A stretch of DNA of 20,420 nt from CAYZQE01 sp964480635 (GTDB lineage: Bacteria; Pseudomonadota; Gammaproteobacteria; GCA-001735895): assembly GCA_964480635.1 (NCBI GenBank), contig CAYZQE010000041.1:1-20420 (forward strand), written 5' to 3'. Below the pieces are notes generated by a model. The model searched no databases. It was not told where the DNA came from and saw only the letters and a program-made list of their open reading frames with translations. Every line of letters begins with the position of its first letter. The first letter of the stretch is position 1. Below, one piece after another: positions 12,666 through 20,420 of this stretch. The translations under genes and the position numbers were made by a program.

Positions 12666-15530
12666 ATGGACACGGGGACAATGCAAAATATCGAATCACC
12701 TTTAACGGATGCCACATCCACACAGCAAGCGGATATCAACGCTTTAACTAACGATACAAACGCGACGCAAAGCAACACGACCACTTATAGCGTTAAGCGT
12801 AGAAATGGTAAATTAACCCATTTCGACCTGTCTAAAGTTGAAGTTGCAATGACCAAGGCATTTTTAGCCGTTGAAGGCGGACAAGCCGCCGCGTCTTCTC
12901 GCGTTCATGAGACAGTCGCCAAGTTATCAAAAGACGTTTACAAAGGTTTAACCCGTAACCAACCTAATGGCGGCACTTTTCATATTGAAGACATTCAAGA
13001 CCAAGTTGAATTGTGCTTAATGCGTAATGGTGAGCACAAGGTCGCGCGTTCTTATGTGCTATATCGTGCCGAACGCTCTCAAGCACGTGCTAACGAAGCA
13101 CCCGAAATTGTTGACACTGAAGAAGATATTTTATCAGTCACCTTAGCAAACGGTCATAAACAACCCTTAGATACTACTCGTTTAAAGAAAGTGATCGCAG
13201 AAGCCTGTAACGGCTTAGACACGGTTGATGCAGAGCGCATTTACAACGACACCGTCAAAAACTTATTTGATGGCGTTAAAATTGCGGACGTTAACCCAAC
13301 GCTATTAATGGCGGCACGAGCCTTAATTGACCAAGAGCCGGACTATTCATTTGTTGCATCGCGTTTATTACTCGACAATATGCGTAGTGAAGCCCTAGGC
13401 TACATTAAAGATGGCGCAACCGACGCCACCCAAGCAGAAATGGCTGAACGCTATCCTCAGTACTTTGCTCACTACATAAAACAAGCGGCTGACATTGAGT
13501 TATTAGATAAAGAACTCACCAAATTTGACCTAGTTCTATTAGGCAAGGCGATAAATGCCAGCGGTGATTTAAATTTTACATACCTTGGCTTACAAACGTT
13601 ATACGACCGTTACTTCATTCACACCACCGATTTAATTCGTTTTGAATTACCCCAAGCATTTTTTATGCGTGTGTCTATGGGCTTAGCGATTAACGAAGTG
13701 AACCGCGAAGAAAAAGCCATTGAGTTTTATAACTTATTGTCATCTTTCGACTTTATGAGCAGTACCCCAACGCTGTTTAACTCAGGCACCTTACGCCCTC
13801 AGTTATCAAGCTGCTACCTCACCACAATCCCTGACGATTTAGACGGTATTTTTAGCGCCATTAAAGACGATGCCATGTTGTCAAAATATGCAGGCGGCCT
13901 TGGTAATGATTGGACTCGCGTTCGCGCTATGGGCTCACACATTAAAGGCACTAACGGTCAGTCTCAAGGTGTTGTACCCTTTTTAAAAGTGGCGAATGAT
14001 ACCGCTGTTGCGGTAAACCAAGGCGGCAAACGCAAAGGCGCGATGTGTGCTTACCTAGAAACATGGCATCTAGACATCGAAGACTTTTTAGACTTGCGTA
14101 AAAACACCGGTGACGAACGTCGTCGCACCCACGATATGAACACCGCTAACTGGATTCCAGATTTATTCATGAAGCGTGTGGCAGAAGATGCGTCATGGAC
14201 ACTCTTCTCACCCGAAGAAACGCCTGATTTACATGATCTATATGGTTTAGAATTTGAAGCCGCTTATGTTAAACATGAAGAAAGGGCACAGCGTGGTGAA
14301 ATTATAGGCACTAGAACCGTTCAAGCGAATGATTTATGGCGCAAAATGCTCGGTATGTTATTTGAAACAGGTCATCCTTGGATTACCTTTAAAGACCCGT
14401 GCAACATTCGTTCGCCTCAGCAACACATTGGTGTCGTGCATTCGTCTAACCTTTGTACCGAAATCACACTCAATACATCAGATGCAGAAATTGCTGTGTG
14501 TAACTTAGGCTCTGTTAACTTGCCACAACACATTGGCGAAGATGGCCTAGACCTAGAAAAGCTAGAAAAAACCATTAACACGGCCATGCGCATGTTAGAT
14601 AATGTAATCGACTACAATTATTACAGCGTACCACAAGCACGTGTGTCTAATTTACGTCATCGCCCAGTTGGTTTGGGTATCATGGGCTTTCAAGATGCGC
14701 TGTATAAGCAACACGTTGCTTATGGCTCTGAAGAAGCGGTAGAATTTGCCGACCAGTCTATGGAAGCAGTTAGCTACTATGCAATTCAAGCATCAACACA
14801 GCTAGCAGAAGAACGCGGCACTTACTCAAGCTTTAAAGGCTCATTATGGGATCAAGGCATCTTACCCATTGACTCAATTGCTAATTTAAAAGCAGCGCGT
14901 GGTGATTATTTGCAACAAGATACCTCGGTTAAAATGAACTGGGATAGCCTACGCCAACGTGTTGCAACACACGGCATGCGTAACTCAAACACCATGGCCA
15001 TTGCCCCCACAGCCACTATTTCTAATATTTGTGGTGTGAGCCAATCCATCGAGCCGATTTATCAAAATATGTATGTTAAATCAAACTTATCAGGTGAATT
15101 CACCGTCTTAAACCCATACCTCGTTAAAGACCTAAAGGCTCTTAATTTATGGGATGACGTAATGATCAACGACCTAAAGTTTTATGACGGCAGCGTGCAA
15201 AGCATCGTTCGTGTGCCAGACAACATTAAACACGTGTATGCCACCGCATTCGAAATGGATTCACGTTGGTTAATTGAGGCTGGCTCGCGTCGTCAAAAGT
15301 GGATTGACCAAGGCCAATCACTTAACCTATACATGGCAGAGCCATCGGGTAAAAAGCTAGACAACATTTACAAACTGGCTTGGGTTCGTGGCTTAAAAAC
15401 AACTTATTACTTGCGATCATTAGGCGCAACCGCCGTCGAAAAACATAACGACGCATCATCTGAACCACAAGCAGAAGCAGCACCTAGCGTTTGCTCGATA
15501 TTAGATCCAGATTGCGACGCTTGCCAGTAA
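12666..15530 (+). CDS. nrdA: Class Ia ribonucleoside-diphosphate reductase alpha subunit NrdA
   Basis: This 954-residue protein has a Ser/Thr/Asn-rich N-terminal tail (1-40). ATP-cone 1 (~41-136) starts YSVKRRNGKLTHFDLSKVE, and a second ATP-cone-like domain (~157-240) follows, as in Pseudomonas NrdA, which is of similar length. Active-site residues are redox Cys383 (SSCYLTT), Asn595-Cys597-Glu599 in SNLCTEI with Cys597 as thiyl radical site, and Cys612 (VCNLGS). The paired tyrosines in TTYYLRS serve radical transfer, and C-terminal Cys950/Cys953 (CDAC) serve re-reduction. It reduces NDPs to dNDPs with NrdB. The start could be ATG 12666 or 12681. Regulation by NrdR and DnaA is indicated by upstream sites. 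Confidence 0.97.
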   Translation: MDTGTMQNIESPLTDATSTQQADINALTNDTNATQSNTTTYSVKRRNGKLTHFDLSKVEVAMTKAFLAVEGGQAAASSRVHETVAKLSKDVYKGLTRNQPNGGTFHIEDIQDQVELCLMRNGEHKVARSYVLYRAERSQARANEAPEIVDTEEDILSVTLANGHKQPLDTTRLKKVIAEACNGLDTVDAERIYNDTVKNLFDGVKIADVNPTLLMAARALIDQEPDYSFVASRLLLDNMRSEALGYIKDGATDATQAEMAERYPQYFAHYIKQAADIELLDKELTKFDLVLLGKAINASGDLNFTYLGLQTLYDRYFIHTTDLIRFELPQAFFMRVSMGLAINEVNREEKAIEFYNLLSSFDFMSSTPTLFNSGTLRPQLSSCYLTTIPDDLDGIFSAIKDDAMLSKYAGGLGNDWTRVRAMGSHIKGTNGQSQGVVPFLKVANDTAVAVNQGGKRKGAMCAYLETWHLDIEDFLDLRKNTGDERRRTHDMNTANWIPDLFMKRVAEDASWTLFSPEETPDLHDLYGLEFEAAYVKHEERAQRGEIIGTRTVQANDLWRKMLGMLFETGHPWITFKDPCNIRSPQQHIGVVHSSNLCTEITLNTSDAEIAVCNLGSVNLPQHIGEDGLDLEKLEKTINTAMRMLDNVIDYNYYSVPQARVSNLRHRPVGLGIMGFQDALYKQHVAYGSEEAVEFADQSMEAVSYYAIQASTQLAEERGTYSSFKGSLWDQGILPIDSIANLKAARGDYLQQDTSVKMNWDSLRQRVATHGMRNSNTMAIAPTATISNICGVSQSIEPIYQNMYVKSNLSGEFTVLNPYLVKDLKALNLWDDVMINDLKFYDGSVQSIVRVPDNIKHVYATAFEMDSRWLIEAGSRRQKWIDQGQSLNLYMAEPSGKKLDNIYKLAWVRGLKTTYYLRSLGATAVEKHNDASSEPQAEAAPSVCSILDPDCDACQ

Positions 15531-15591
15531 TAATGGCAGCGGTAAATAATCATTATAAAAAACGATAATAAAGAACACAGAGGAAAAACAC

Positions 15592-16818
15592 ATGTTAGAT
15601 TCTTGGGAAAACCCATTTTCAAAGCCAGTTGTAGCCAAGCCTGCACCAACCAACCCTGTTATCGTAGAGAAAGCAGTCGAGCAAGTTGCACAGCCTGAAG
15701 TTGCTGCTGCACCCGTTGCAGAAGCTATTGTAAAAACAGCACCAGAGCCAGAGACAGCTAAAGCCACTAAGCCAAGTGTTACACCGCCAAAAAAAACAGC
15801 ACCCCCCATTAGCCTTGCCCCCATTAGGGCCGAAGATAAACGCGTGGTTAATGGCTTAGGCGACATTAACCAATTAGCCCCTTTTAAATACGCATGGGCA
15901 TGGGAGTATTTTTTAAACGCCAACAAAAACCATTGGACACCTTTAGACGTTAACATGACACAAGACGTGCATGACTTTAACCACAAATTAACACTCGAAG
16001 AAAAGCACGTTTATACCAATGTGATGGCCTACCTCACCACATCAGACATCTTAGCCATGCGTAACATTGGCATCGCCATGATGGAAAAAATGACCGCGCC
16101 CGAGCTGCAAATATACCAAGCACGTCAAGTGTACGAAGAAGCCATGCACACATGGACATATCAACATTGCATCGAAACCATTGGCCTAGACCAAAGTGAA
16201 ATTTATAATCGCTACCGCGTTGTGCCCGAAATTCATGCTAAAATCCAAATGGCTAACTCACGCTTAGACTCCGTACTACGCACAGACATAGACCTAACCA
16301 ACCGTGACGAACTCGAAAACTTTGTTATGGCCTACACTTTCTTTGCAGGTGTGTTCGAAGGCACATGGTTTTATAACGGCTTTAGCCCCATCTTTGCCCT
16401 ACAACGCCGTGGCCTGATGAAAGGTACTGCCGAACAACTACAGTACATCATGCGTGACGAAGTGCTGCACGCCTCATTCGGCATCCGCGTGTGCAACCAA
16501 ATTGTACTAGAAGAAAATGTAAAACTAGACCCAAAAGCCATCCAACAAATGTGGGAAGAAGCCGAAGCTGTCGAAATAGACTATGCTAATTACCTAATGC
16601 CTGACCCTATTCTTGGCTACAGCGCACAAGATCACATAGCGCAATTTCGTTTCATCGCTAATCGTCGTGCTGCCAAGCTACACCACAAAGCACCCTTCCC
16701 CGGTGCAGAAAACACACTCACCTGGTTAGACGAACAAGCCAACTTAAAGAAAGAAAAGAACTTTTTTGAAACACGTGTAACTGAATATCAGACTGGTGGT
16801 GCGCTTAATTGGGATTAA
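15592..16818 (+). CDS. nrdB: Class Ia ribonucleoside-diphosphate reductase beta subunit NrdB
   Basis: This 408-residue R2 protein has di-iron ligands Asp152, Glu183, His186, Glu256, Glu290 and His293. The radical tyrosine is Tyr190, reproducing the spacing of E. coli D84, E115, H118, Y122, E204, E238 and H241. The C terminus (TEYQTGGALNWD) is the tail that docks on NrdA. Residues ~11-75 are an Ala/Pro/Glu/Lys-rich, probably disordered extension absent from E. coli NrdB; Pseudomonas NrdB also has an extended N terminus. It follows nrdA by 61 bp with a good AGAGGA ribosome-binding site (15579-15584). No nrdI or glutaredoxin/ferredoxin gene is adjacent. Confidence 0.96.
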   Translation: MLDSWENPFSKPVVAKPAPTNPVIVEKAVEQVAQPEVAAAPVAEAIVKTAPEPETAKATKPSVTPPKKTAPPISLAPIRAEDKRVVNGLGDINQLAPFKYAWAWEYFLNANKNHWTPLDVNMTQDVHDFNHKLTLEEKHVYTNVMAYLTTSDILAMRNIGIAMMEKMTAPELQIYQARQVYEEAMHTWTYQHCIETIGLDQSEIYNRYRVVPEIHAKIQMANSRLDSVLRTDIDLTNRDELENFVMAYTFFAGVFEGTWFYNGFSPIFALQRRGLMKGTAEQLQYIMRDEVLHASFGIRVCNQIVLEENVKLDPKAIQQMWEEAEAVEIDYANYLMPDPILGYSAQDHIAQFRFIANRRAAKLHHKAPFPGAENTLTWLDEQANLKKEKNFFETRVTEYQTGGALNWD

Positions 16819-17095
16819 AAACCAATAACTCAGTATTAGCTTTCAATCGTTAAGACTAGCTGAATTCGTATCATAAGTGCATGACCTCTAAATCAAGGTT
16901 CGCCTAGAAACCTGAACTTTATTTAAAGACTTGCCATGGAGGGTTAGTTTTTTTATAAAAGCTAAAACTGGTTTTACCGATTGTTTGAAACAATCACTAT
17001 TTAAGAGCTAGATAAAGCTGGATCTATAAACTTTCTCTGATTTACGCCCTACAGAGTAAAGCAACACACTGAATCAAATAGCTCAAAACAGTTAG
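16819..17095. other. Intergenic region between convergent nrdB and the dehydratase gene
   Basis: This 277-bp stretch has no credible gene. It contains an AT-rich palindrome (16944-16965) and the hairpin GATTGTTT/AAACAATC (16979-16995, 1-nt centre). TAAAAC and GTTTTA also form a small stem between them. Read on the minus strand this cluster lies about 100 bp beyond the dehydratase stop and could end transcription from either side. No classical GC-rich terminator with T-tail is seen. Confidence 0.5.
16944..16965. repeat. AT-rich imperfect palindrome, copy 2
   Basis: TTAGTTTT (16944-16951) and AAAAGCTAA (16957-16965) match the element at 5761-5781, with one extra base in the central part. Both copies lie in gene-free gaps behind plus-strand genes. 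The function is unknown; a weak terminator is possible. Confidence 0.35.
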
Positions 17096-19060
17096 CTATA
17101 AAATGTTCACCACATTAGACACCTTATTTATTTTACATGACAACGCAAGAGTCACTTCATCAACAACATCACACTGGGGTTGAAAACCAGCAACTGCTTT
17201 TTGTAACGTTTTTCGAACTTGTTCAAAATCACCAATAGCAATATTATCCTTTAAGTCTTCAATTAATTGCTCTATAACCACTAAACCAACCACCTCTTCT
17301 TTAGCTGACATGATTTTTTCATGTTGTGTCGGGGATACATTATCTCCAATCAAAAGCTCTTCATAGAGCTTTTCACCAGGGCGCAATCCCGTTATTGTAA
17401 TTTCGATATCACCGTCTGGCTCATCATCGTCAAGGACTTCATAACCACTTAACCGCACCATTCTTTTGGCTAAATCAATAATATGGACAGGCTCACCCAT
17501 ATCTAATACAAAAACATCCCCCCCATACCCCATAGCACCCGCTTGTATCACGAGTTCTGCGGCTTCTGGAATCGTCATGAAGTAACGAATAATTTTTGCA
17601 TCCGTCACAGTAACTGGCCCTCCTTTTGCTATTTGCTCTCTAAACAATGGCACGACAGAGCCTGAAGACCCTAAGACATTGCCAAAACGAACCATGGTAA
17701 ACCGTGTATTTTTGCTTTTAGCTTTATCGGCGCTATAAGCTTGTAAAATCAATTCTGCAAAACGCTTTGTTGCACCCATCGTATTGGTAGGGCGTACAGC
17801 CTTATCAGTAGAGATCAATACAAATGTTTCTACGTTAGCATTAATCGCTGCTTTGGCACTGTTTAAAGTACCTAATATATTATTGCGAACCGCTTCACCA
17901 GGGTTTTTTTCTACCATAGGTACATGTTTATAAGCTGCTGCGTGATAAATGGTTTGCACATTAAAAGCAGTGCAAACATCTGTCATTCTGTTTTCATCGA
18001 CTACCGAACCTAAAATAGGCACAATATCTAACTCTAAATTCAATTTAAGTAATTCACGCTCTATGTTATATAACTGGAATTCACTCATTTCAAAAAGAAT
18101 TAATTTATTAGGTGAATTTTTTAAAATTTGACGACAAAGCTCAGAACCAATGGAGCCACCCGCACCCGTCACCATGACTGTTTTATTTTTAATGTTAGAG
18201 CTAAGTAAATCTTTATCCGGAGCAACTGCTTCTCGCCCTAATAAATCACCTATATCAATCTCTTGAATATCTCCTTCTTGAATTTTACCTTGTGCTAATT
18301 CACTAACACCAGGTATGGTTCTAACATGAATTGAATAAGGTTCTAATAATGAAATGACTTTTTTTCGGTGCGCTTTAGACGCTGAAGGTATTGCCAATAA
18401 CACTTCTTGAACTTGATACTTTTTAATCATATAGCCTAAATTAGACAGGTCATAAATTTTTAAGCTATTAATCAACATATTTTGCAATTGACTATTGTCA
18501 TCTAGAAAAGCAACTGGCTTTAACTCACGCCCCATACCTAACGCACTGGCTAATTGCATACCAGCAGAACCAGCACCATAAATAATCACGTTTTTACGTT
18601 TAAACAGGTTGGTTGATGAGTCTTTCAGATATTGGCTACTAAAAACCCATCGAGCCACCATTCGACTAGCACCAATAAAGAAAACAGCCAACAAAGCATT
18701 TAAAATATAAATAGAGCGAGGCACATCTTCAACTTTCAGCAATAAAATAACTAAAGACCAAATTAGCACATACAATAAAACACCCGAAACAACTGTTCCT
18801 AGCGCTTTAAACCCAATGTATCGCATAATAGCGCGATAAAGACCTGCTTTAATAAAGATAGGGATTGCAATCATCGGAGCAAGTAAAAATATCCATAATT
18901 GCTCTGCAGGAGGATAATAAAACTGGTCTAAACGAATAGAAAATGAAAGCCATAGCATTAACGGCACTAATAGAAAGTCCATGCCTAAAATCAGCATTCG
19001 TTTATGGCTTCTATCTAAAGCTAACAAGCCTTTAATAAAAACATTTTGTTTATTTTCCAT
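17096..19060 (-). CDS. WbpM/CapD-type membrane nucleotide-sugar 4,6-dehydratase (polysaccharide biosynthesis)
   Basis: This 654-residue protein has four N-terminal membrane helices (roughly 22-42, 55-75, 85-108 and 117-135). A CoA-binding-like Rossmann domain follows with YGAGSAG (161-167), then an SDR domain with TGAGGSIG (298-305). The catalytic region STDKAVRPTNTMGATKR carries Met428 and Lys432, the SMK-type triad of long WbpM-like enzymes in place of the usual SYK. These convert UDP-GlcNAc to the 4-keto-6-deoxy sugar for O-antigen or capsule. Such genes often end O-antigen clusters, but no other glycan genes lie in view. The length is close to WbpM (about 665). Confidence 0.93.
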   Translation of the reverse strand: MENKQNVFIKGLLALDRSHKRMLILGMDFLLVPLMLWLSFSIRLDQFYYPPAEQLWIFLLAPMIAIPIFIKAGLYRAIMRYIGFKALGTVVSGVLLYVLIWSLVILLLKVEDVPRSIYILNALLAVFFIGASRMVARWVFSSQYLKDSSTNLFKRKNVIIYGAGSAGMQLASALGMGRELKPVAFLDDNSQLQNMLINSLKIYDLSNLGYMIKKYQVQEVLLAIPSASKAHRKKVISLLEPYSIHVRTIPGVSELAQGKIQEGDIQEIDIGDLLGREAVAPDKDLLSSNIKNKTVMVTGAGGSIGSELCRQILKNSPNKLILFEMSEFQLYNIERELLKLNLELDIVPILGSVVDENRMTDVCTAFNVQTIYHAAAYKHVPMVEKNPGEAVRNNILGTLNSAKAAINANVETFVLISTDKAVRPTNTMGATKRFAELILQAYSADKAKSKNTRFTMVRFGNVLGSSGSVVPLFREQIAKGGPVTVTDAKIIRYFMTIPEAAELVIQAGAMGYGGDVFVLDMGEPVHIIDLAKRMVRLSGYEVLDDDEPDGDIEITITGLRPGEKLYEELLIGDNVSPTQHEKIMSAKEEVVGLVVIEQLIEDLKDNIAIGDFEQVRKTLQKAVAGFQPQCDVVDEVTLALSCKINKVSNVVNIL

Positions 19061-19150
19061 CCTTCACTACCAACCTAATATTAATTAAACTTACAAGAAC
19101 TGGACTAAAACAATCAACGAGACATACTAATAAATAAAGCCTCATCATTT

Positions 19151-19591
19151 TTAAAGCGCTGTTTTTTTGCTCATATAACTCAAAGTAGACTCCATTATCA
19201 CTATAAGGCTGCCTGAGTATTCTAAAACCTCATCAAAGATAACAGTAAGCTCATCCTCTACATATTCATGAACGACTGTATTTCGTACATCTTTCATTAT
19301 TCTTAAGGTTTCTATATCATCAAACAAACCTCTTTTATGAGCATTGTTGACCACATCAACTAGAGTACCCTGATTTTCAAACTCGTAAGCATCTATCGTT
19401 CTAAATACTTTTCTTATCAAAAAGTCTATGCCCCTACTATATCGGCTACATAGCGTTTCAAACAGGCCAAACTCTTCAATGCTATATTCCTTTTTAACAC
19501 CTATTTCTTGGCACTGAGTATAAGATAAATCTAACCAAAAAAGCTGTTTTACCAGTAGTTTTTGATCATTTTTTAACTTATCAATCATCAT
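19151..19591 (-). CDS. hepT: HEPN-family toxin HepT
   Basis: This 146-residue all-alpha protein carries the HEPN RNase motif RX4H as RNTVVHEY: Arg103, His108 and then Tyr110, forming RX4HXY. In characterised HepT/MntA systems that tyrosine is AMPylated by the partner nucleotidyltransferase, which inactivates the RNase. The fold pattern (SIEEFGLFETLCSRYSRGIDFLIRKVFRTID) is typical. Its ATG overlaps the stop of the upstream mntA (ATGA), so the two are coupled, antitoxin first. The motif is intact, so the toxin could be active. An M at the second codon is an alternative start. Toxicity and RNA target are inferred from the family. Confidence 0.85.
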   Translation of the reverse strand: MMIDKLKNDQKLLVKQLFWLDLSYTQCQEIGVKKEYSIEEFGLFETLCSRYSRGIDFLIRKVFRTIDAYEFENQGTLVDVVNNAHKRGLFDDIETLRIMKDVRNTVVHEYVEDELTVIFDEVLEYSGSLIVIMESTLSYMSKKTAL

Positions 19592-19785
19592 AATAAAACA
19601 GCCTTGGGGAAAATACTTTTAACAAATGGATCATTAAGGTGCCCATCATTTAATACCAGCAAATCGATATCTCCACCTTTTTTAGTGTCATCAACCCTAC
19701 TGCCAAAAAGATAAAGTTTTGCACTAGAAGACAATTCATTAAGCTTACTTTTTAACACCTGAATTTGATCATCACCTAGCCTCAT
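19588..19785 (-). CDS. mntA: MntA-type minimal nucleotidyltransferase antitoxin with internal deletion
   Basis: This 65-residue protein has an N-terminal helix (DDQIQVLKSKLNELS), then LYLFGSRVDDTKKGGDIDLLV, the GS...DxD core with Asp residues for metal binding. The C terminus DPFVKSIFPKAVLL looks like the normal end of such proteins. Relatives I recall are near 100 residues, with a helix and a QKIDI-type strand bearing the third acid between these parts. Here NDGH runs straight into LNDPF, so about 30-35 residues appear to be missing in frame. It overlaps hepT by 4 nt. AMPylation of HepT may be impaired; whether the fragment still binds HepT is unknown. Confidence 0.7.
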   Translation of the reverse strand: MRLGDDQIQVLKSKLNELSSSAKLYLFGSRVDDTKKGGDIDLLVLNDGHLNDPFVKSIFPKAVLL

Positions 19786-20003
19786 CAGCTTTCTCGTTTG
19801 AATGGAATATTAAACTTTGAATTATTTTTAAACTGTCTCACAATAAAAAATCAACTTTATAATAGTATTGCCAGAAACCACTCGTTACTTTTTCAATAAT
19901 ACCTACTCTTACTAAATTCAATATGTTTATTCAGCTGAATAATTTAATTCAACCTCTCATTACCCGAGTCATTTTAATCCATTCAGTAAAAAAAGTCCTC
20001 TCG
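19786..20003. other. Intergenic region, no gene seen
   Basis: This 218-bp AT-rich stretch lies between mntA and the Uma2 remnant, with stops in all frames. It should hold the mntA promoter on the minus strand, but I see no convincing -35/-10 pair and no clear operator palindrome. Confidence 0.4.
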
Positions 20004-20420
20004 CTACAAAACAACCCTGTTAGAGCGGTCAATTTTACCGATATAGGTATAAAATCGAATATTTCCTTCAAGATCACATAACCATACTTCTTGTGCACCT
20101 TTCGCTAGGTACAATTGAATTTTTTCTTACATTTCTTTATCCGTATTTGAAGGACTAACAATTTCAACACAAATTTCCGGTGCTTTTAAATAAGGCGTTT
20201 GATATCCATTTTCCAATATAAACTCATCAGAAGCCCATGCAACATCGGCAACTTTTACTCCATCAGCAGTGTCTATAGAGCATTCCATTATAATTTTCCC
20301 GCCATTACTCCCTATTTTCCAGTTTGCGGCCAACAACATATTGAAGTTGCCCGTGGTTATTACTAGCGGGGCTCAATAATAACTTACCGAACTTATTTAA
20401 TTCGATTTTAAAGGGTAAAT
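20004..20420 (-). pseudogene. Decayed Uma2-family (DUF820, restriction-endonuclease-like) gene, cut by window edge
   Basis: Three pieces of one protein are readable on the minus strand. From the right edge, a first frame gives FGKLLLSPASNNHGQLQYVV and runs to a TAA at 20307-20305. A second frame, shifted by one base, gives GGKIIMECSIDTADGVKVAD, with the PD-(D/E)XK-like ECSID...DVAW region and APEICVEIVSPSNTDKEM, up to TAA at 20129-20127. The same frame then continues after that stop as EKIQLYLAKGAQEVWLCDLE up to TAG at 20006-20004. So one frameshift (between about 20336 and 20305) and one nonsense codon interrupt the gene. The family resembles PD-(D/E)XK nucleases of uncertain role. Sequencing error could explain either change. 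Confidence 0.82.

Noticed and set aside
15501..15986. 161-residue minus-strand frame rich in Gly/Ala/Val across the nrdA-nrdB junction
   Set aside because: It is the complement of the low-complexity NrdB tail, which leaves the opposite frame open by composition.
20127..20339. A separate 70-residue protein starting at ATG 20339
   Set aside because: It is the middle fragment of an Uma2-family gene; similarity continues on both sides in shifted or post-stop sequence.
1..20420. CRISPR arrays, tRNA and rRNA genes
   Set aside because: No regularly spaced repeats, no cloverleaf with a TTCGA-type arm, and no rRNA-like conserved segments were seen on either strand.

Overview
The window looks like a chromosomal segment of an AT-rich gammaproteobacterium. 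The evidence is the gene order kdsC-lptC-lptA-lptB-rpoN-hpf-ptsN, continued by hprK-rapZ-EIIA(Man)-HPr, together with a class Ia NrdA carrying two ATP-cones. I see nothing that fixes the genus; a Thiotrichales-like group such as Methylophaga or Cycloclasticus is only a guess.

Layout. (1) 1-1800 is an accessory patch. It holds the start of a REP-associated tyrosine transposase (minus strand, running off the left edge), the N-terminal stub of a PAS/chemotaxis-type sensor cut off at the transposase's flanking hairpin, and a toxin-antitoxin pair of the TumE/TumA (DUF6516 plus winged-helix) type. That pair has a perfect 25-bp operator palindrome over its promoter and a hairpin-forming repeat of at least 39 bp on each side. 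(2) 1849-9308 is one long plus-strand run: LPS Kdo biosynthesis and LPS export (kdsC, lptC, lptA, lptB), sigma-54 (rpoN), a hibernation factor (hpf) preceded by a 122-nt hairpin leader, and a regulatory PTS (ptsN, hprK, rapZ, EIIA-Man, HPr). No enzyme I lies in the window. (3) 9309-11493 is a coupled minus-strand run of ROK sugar kinase, unknown protein and HDOD protein. It converges stop-to-stop with HPr and diverges from a CobW-type G3E GTPase. (4) 12447-16818 is nrdA-nrdB, with three DnaA boxes and two tandem NrdR boxes upstream. (5) 17096-20420, minus strand, is a second accessory zone: a WbpM-like membrane nucleotide-sugar 4,6-dehydratase, a HepT/MntA toxin-antitoxin pair whose MntA lacks the middle of its fold, and a decayed Uma2-family gene cut by the right edge.

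Functionally the core combines envelope biogenesis, nitrogen/carbon PTS signalling around sigma-54 and RapZ, and dNTP supply. The most unusual points are the structured hpf leader, the repeat-flanked TumE/TumA cassette, and the internally deleted MntA next to a HepT that keeps its catalytic motif. All assignments come from reading the sequence and recalling family motifs; no database search was run.
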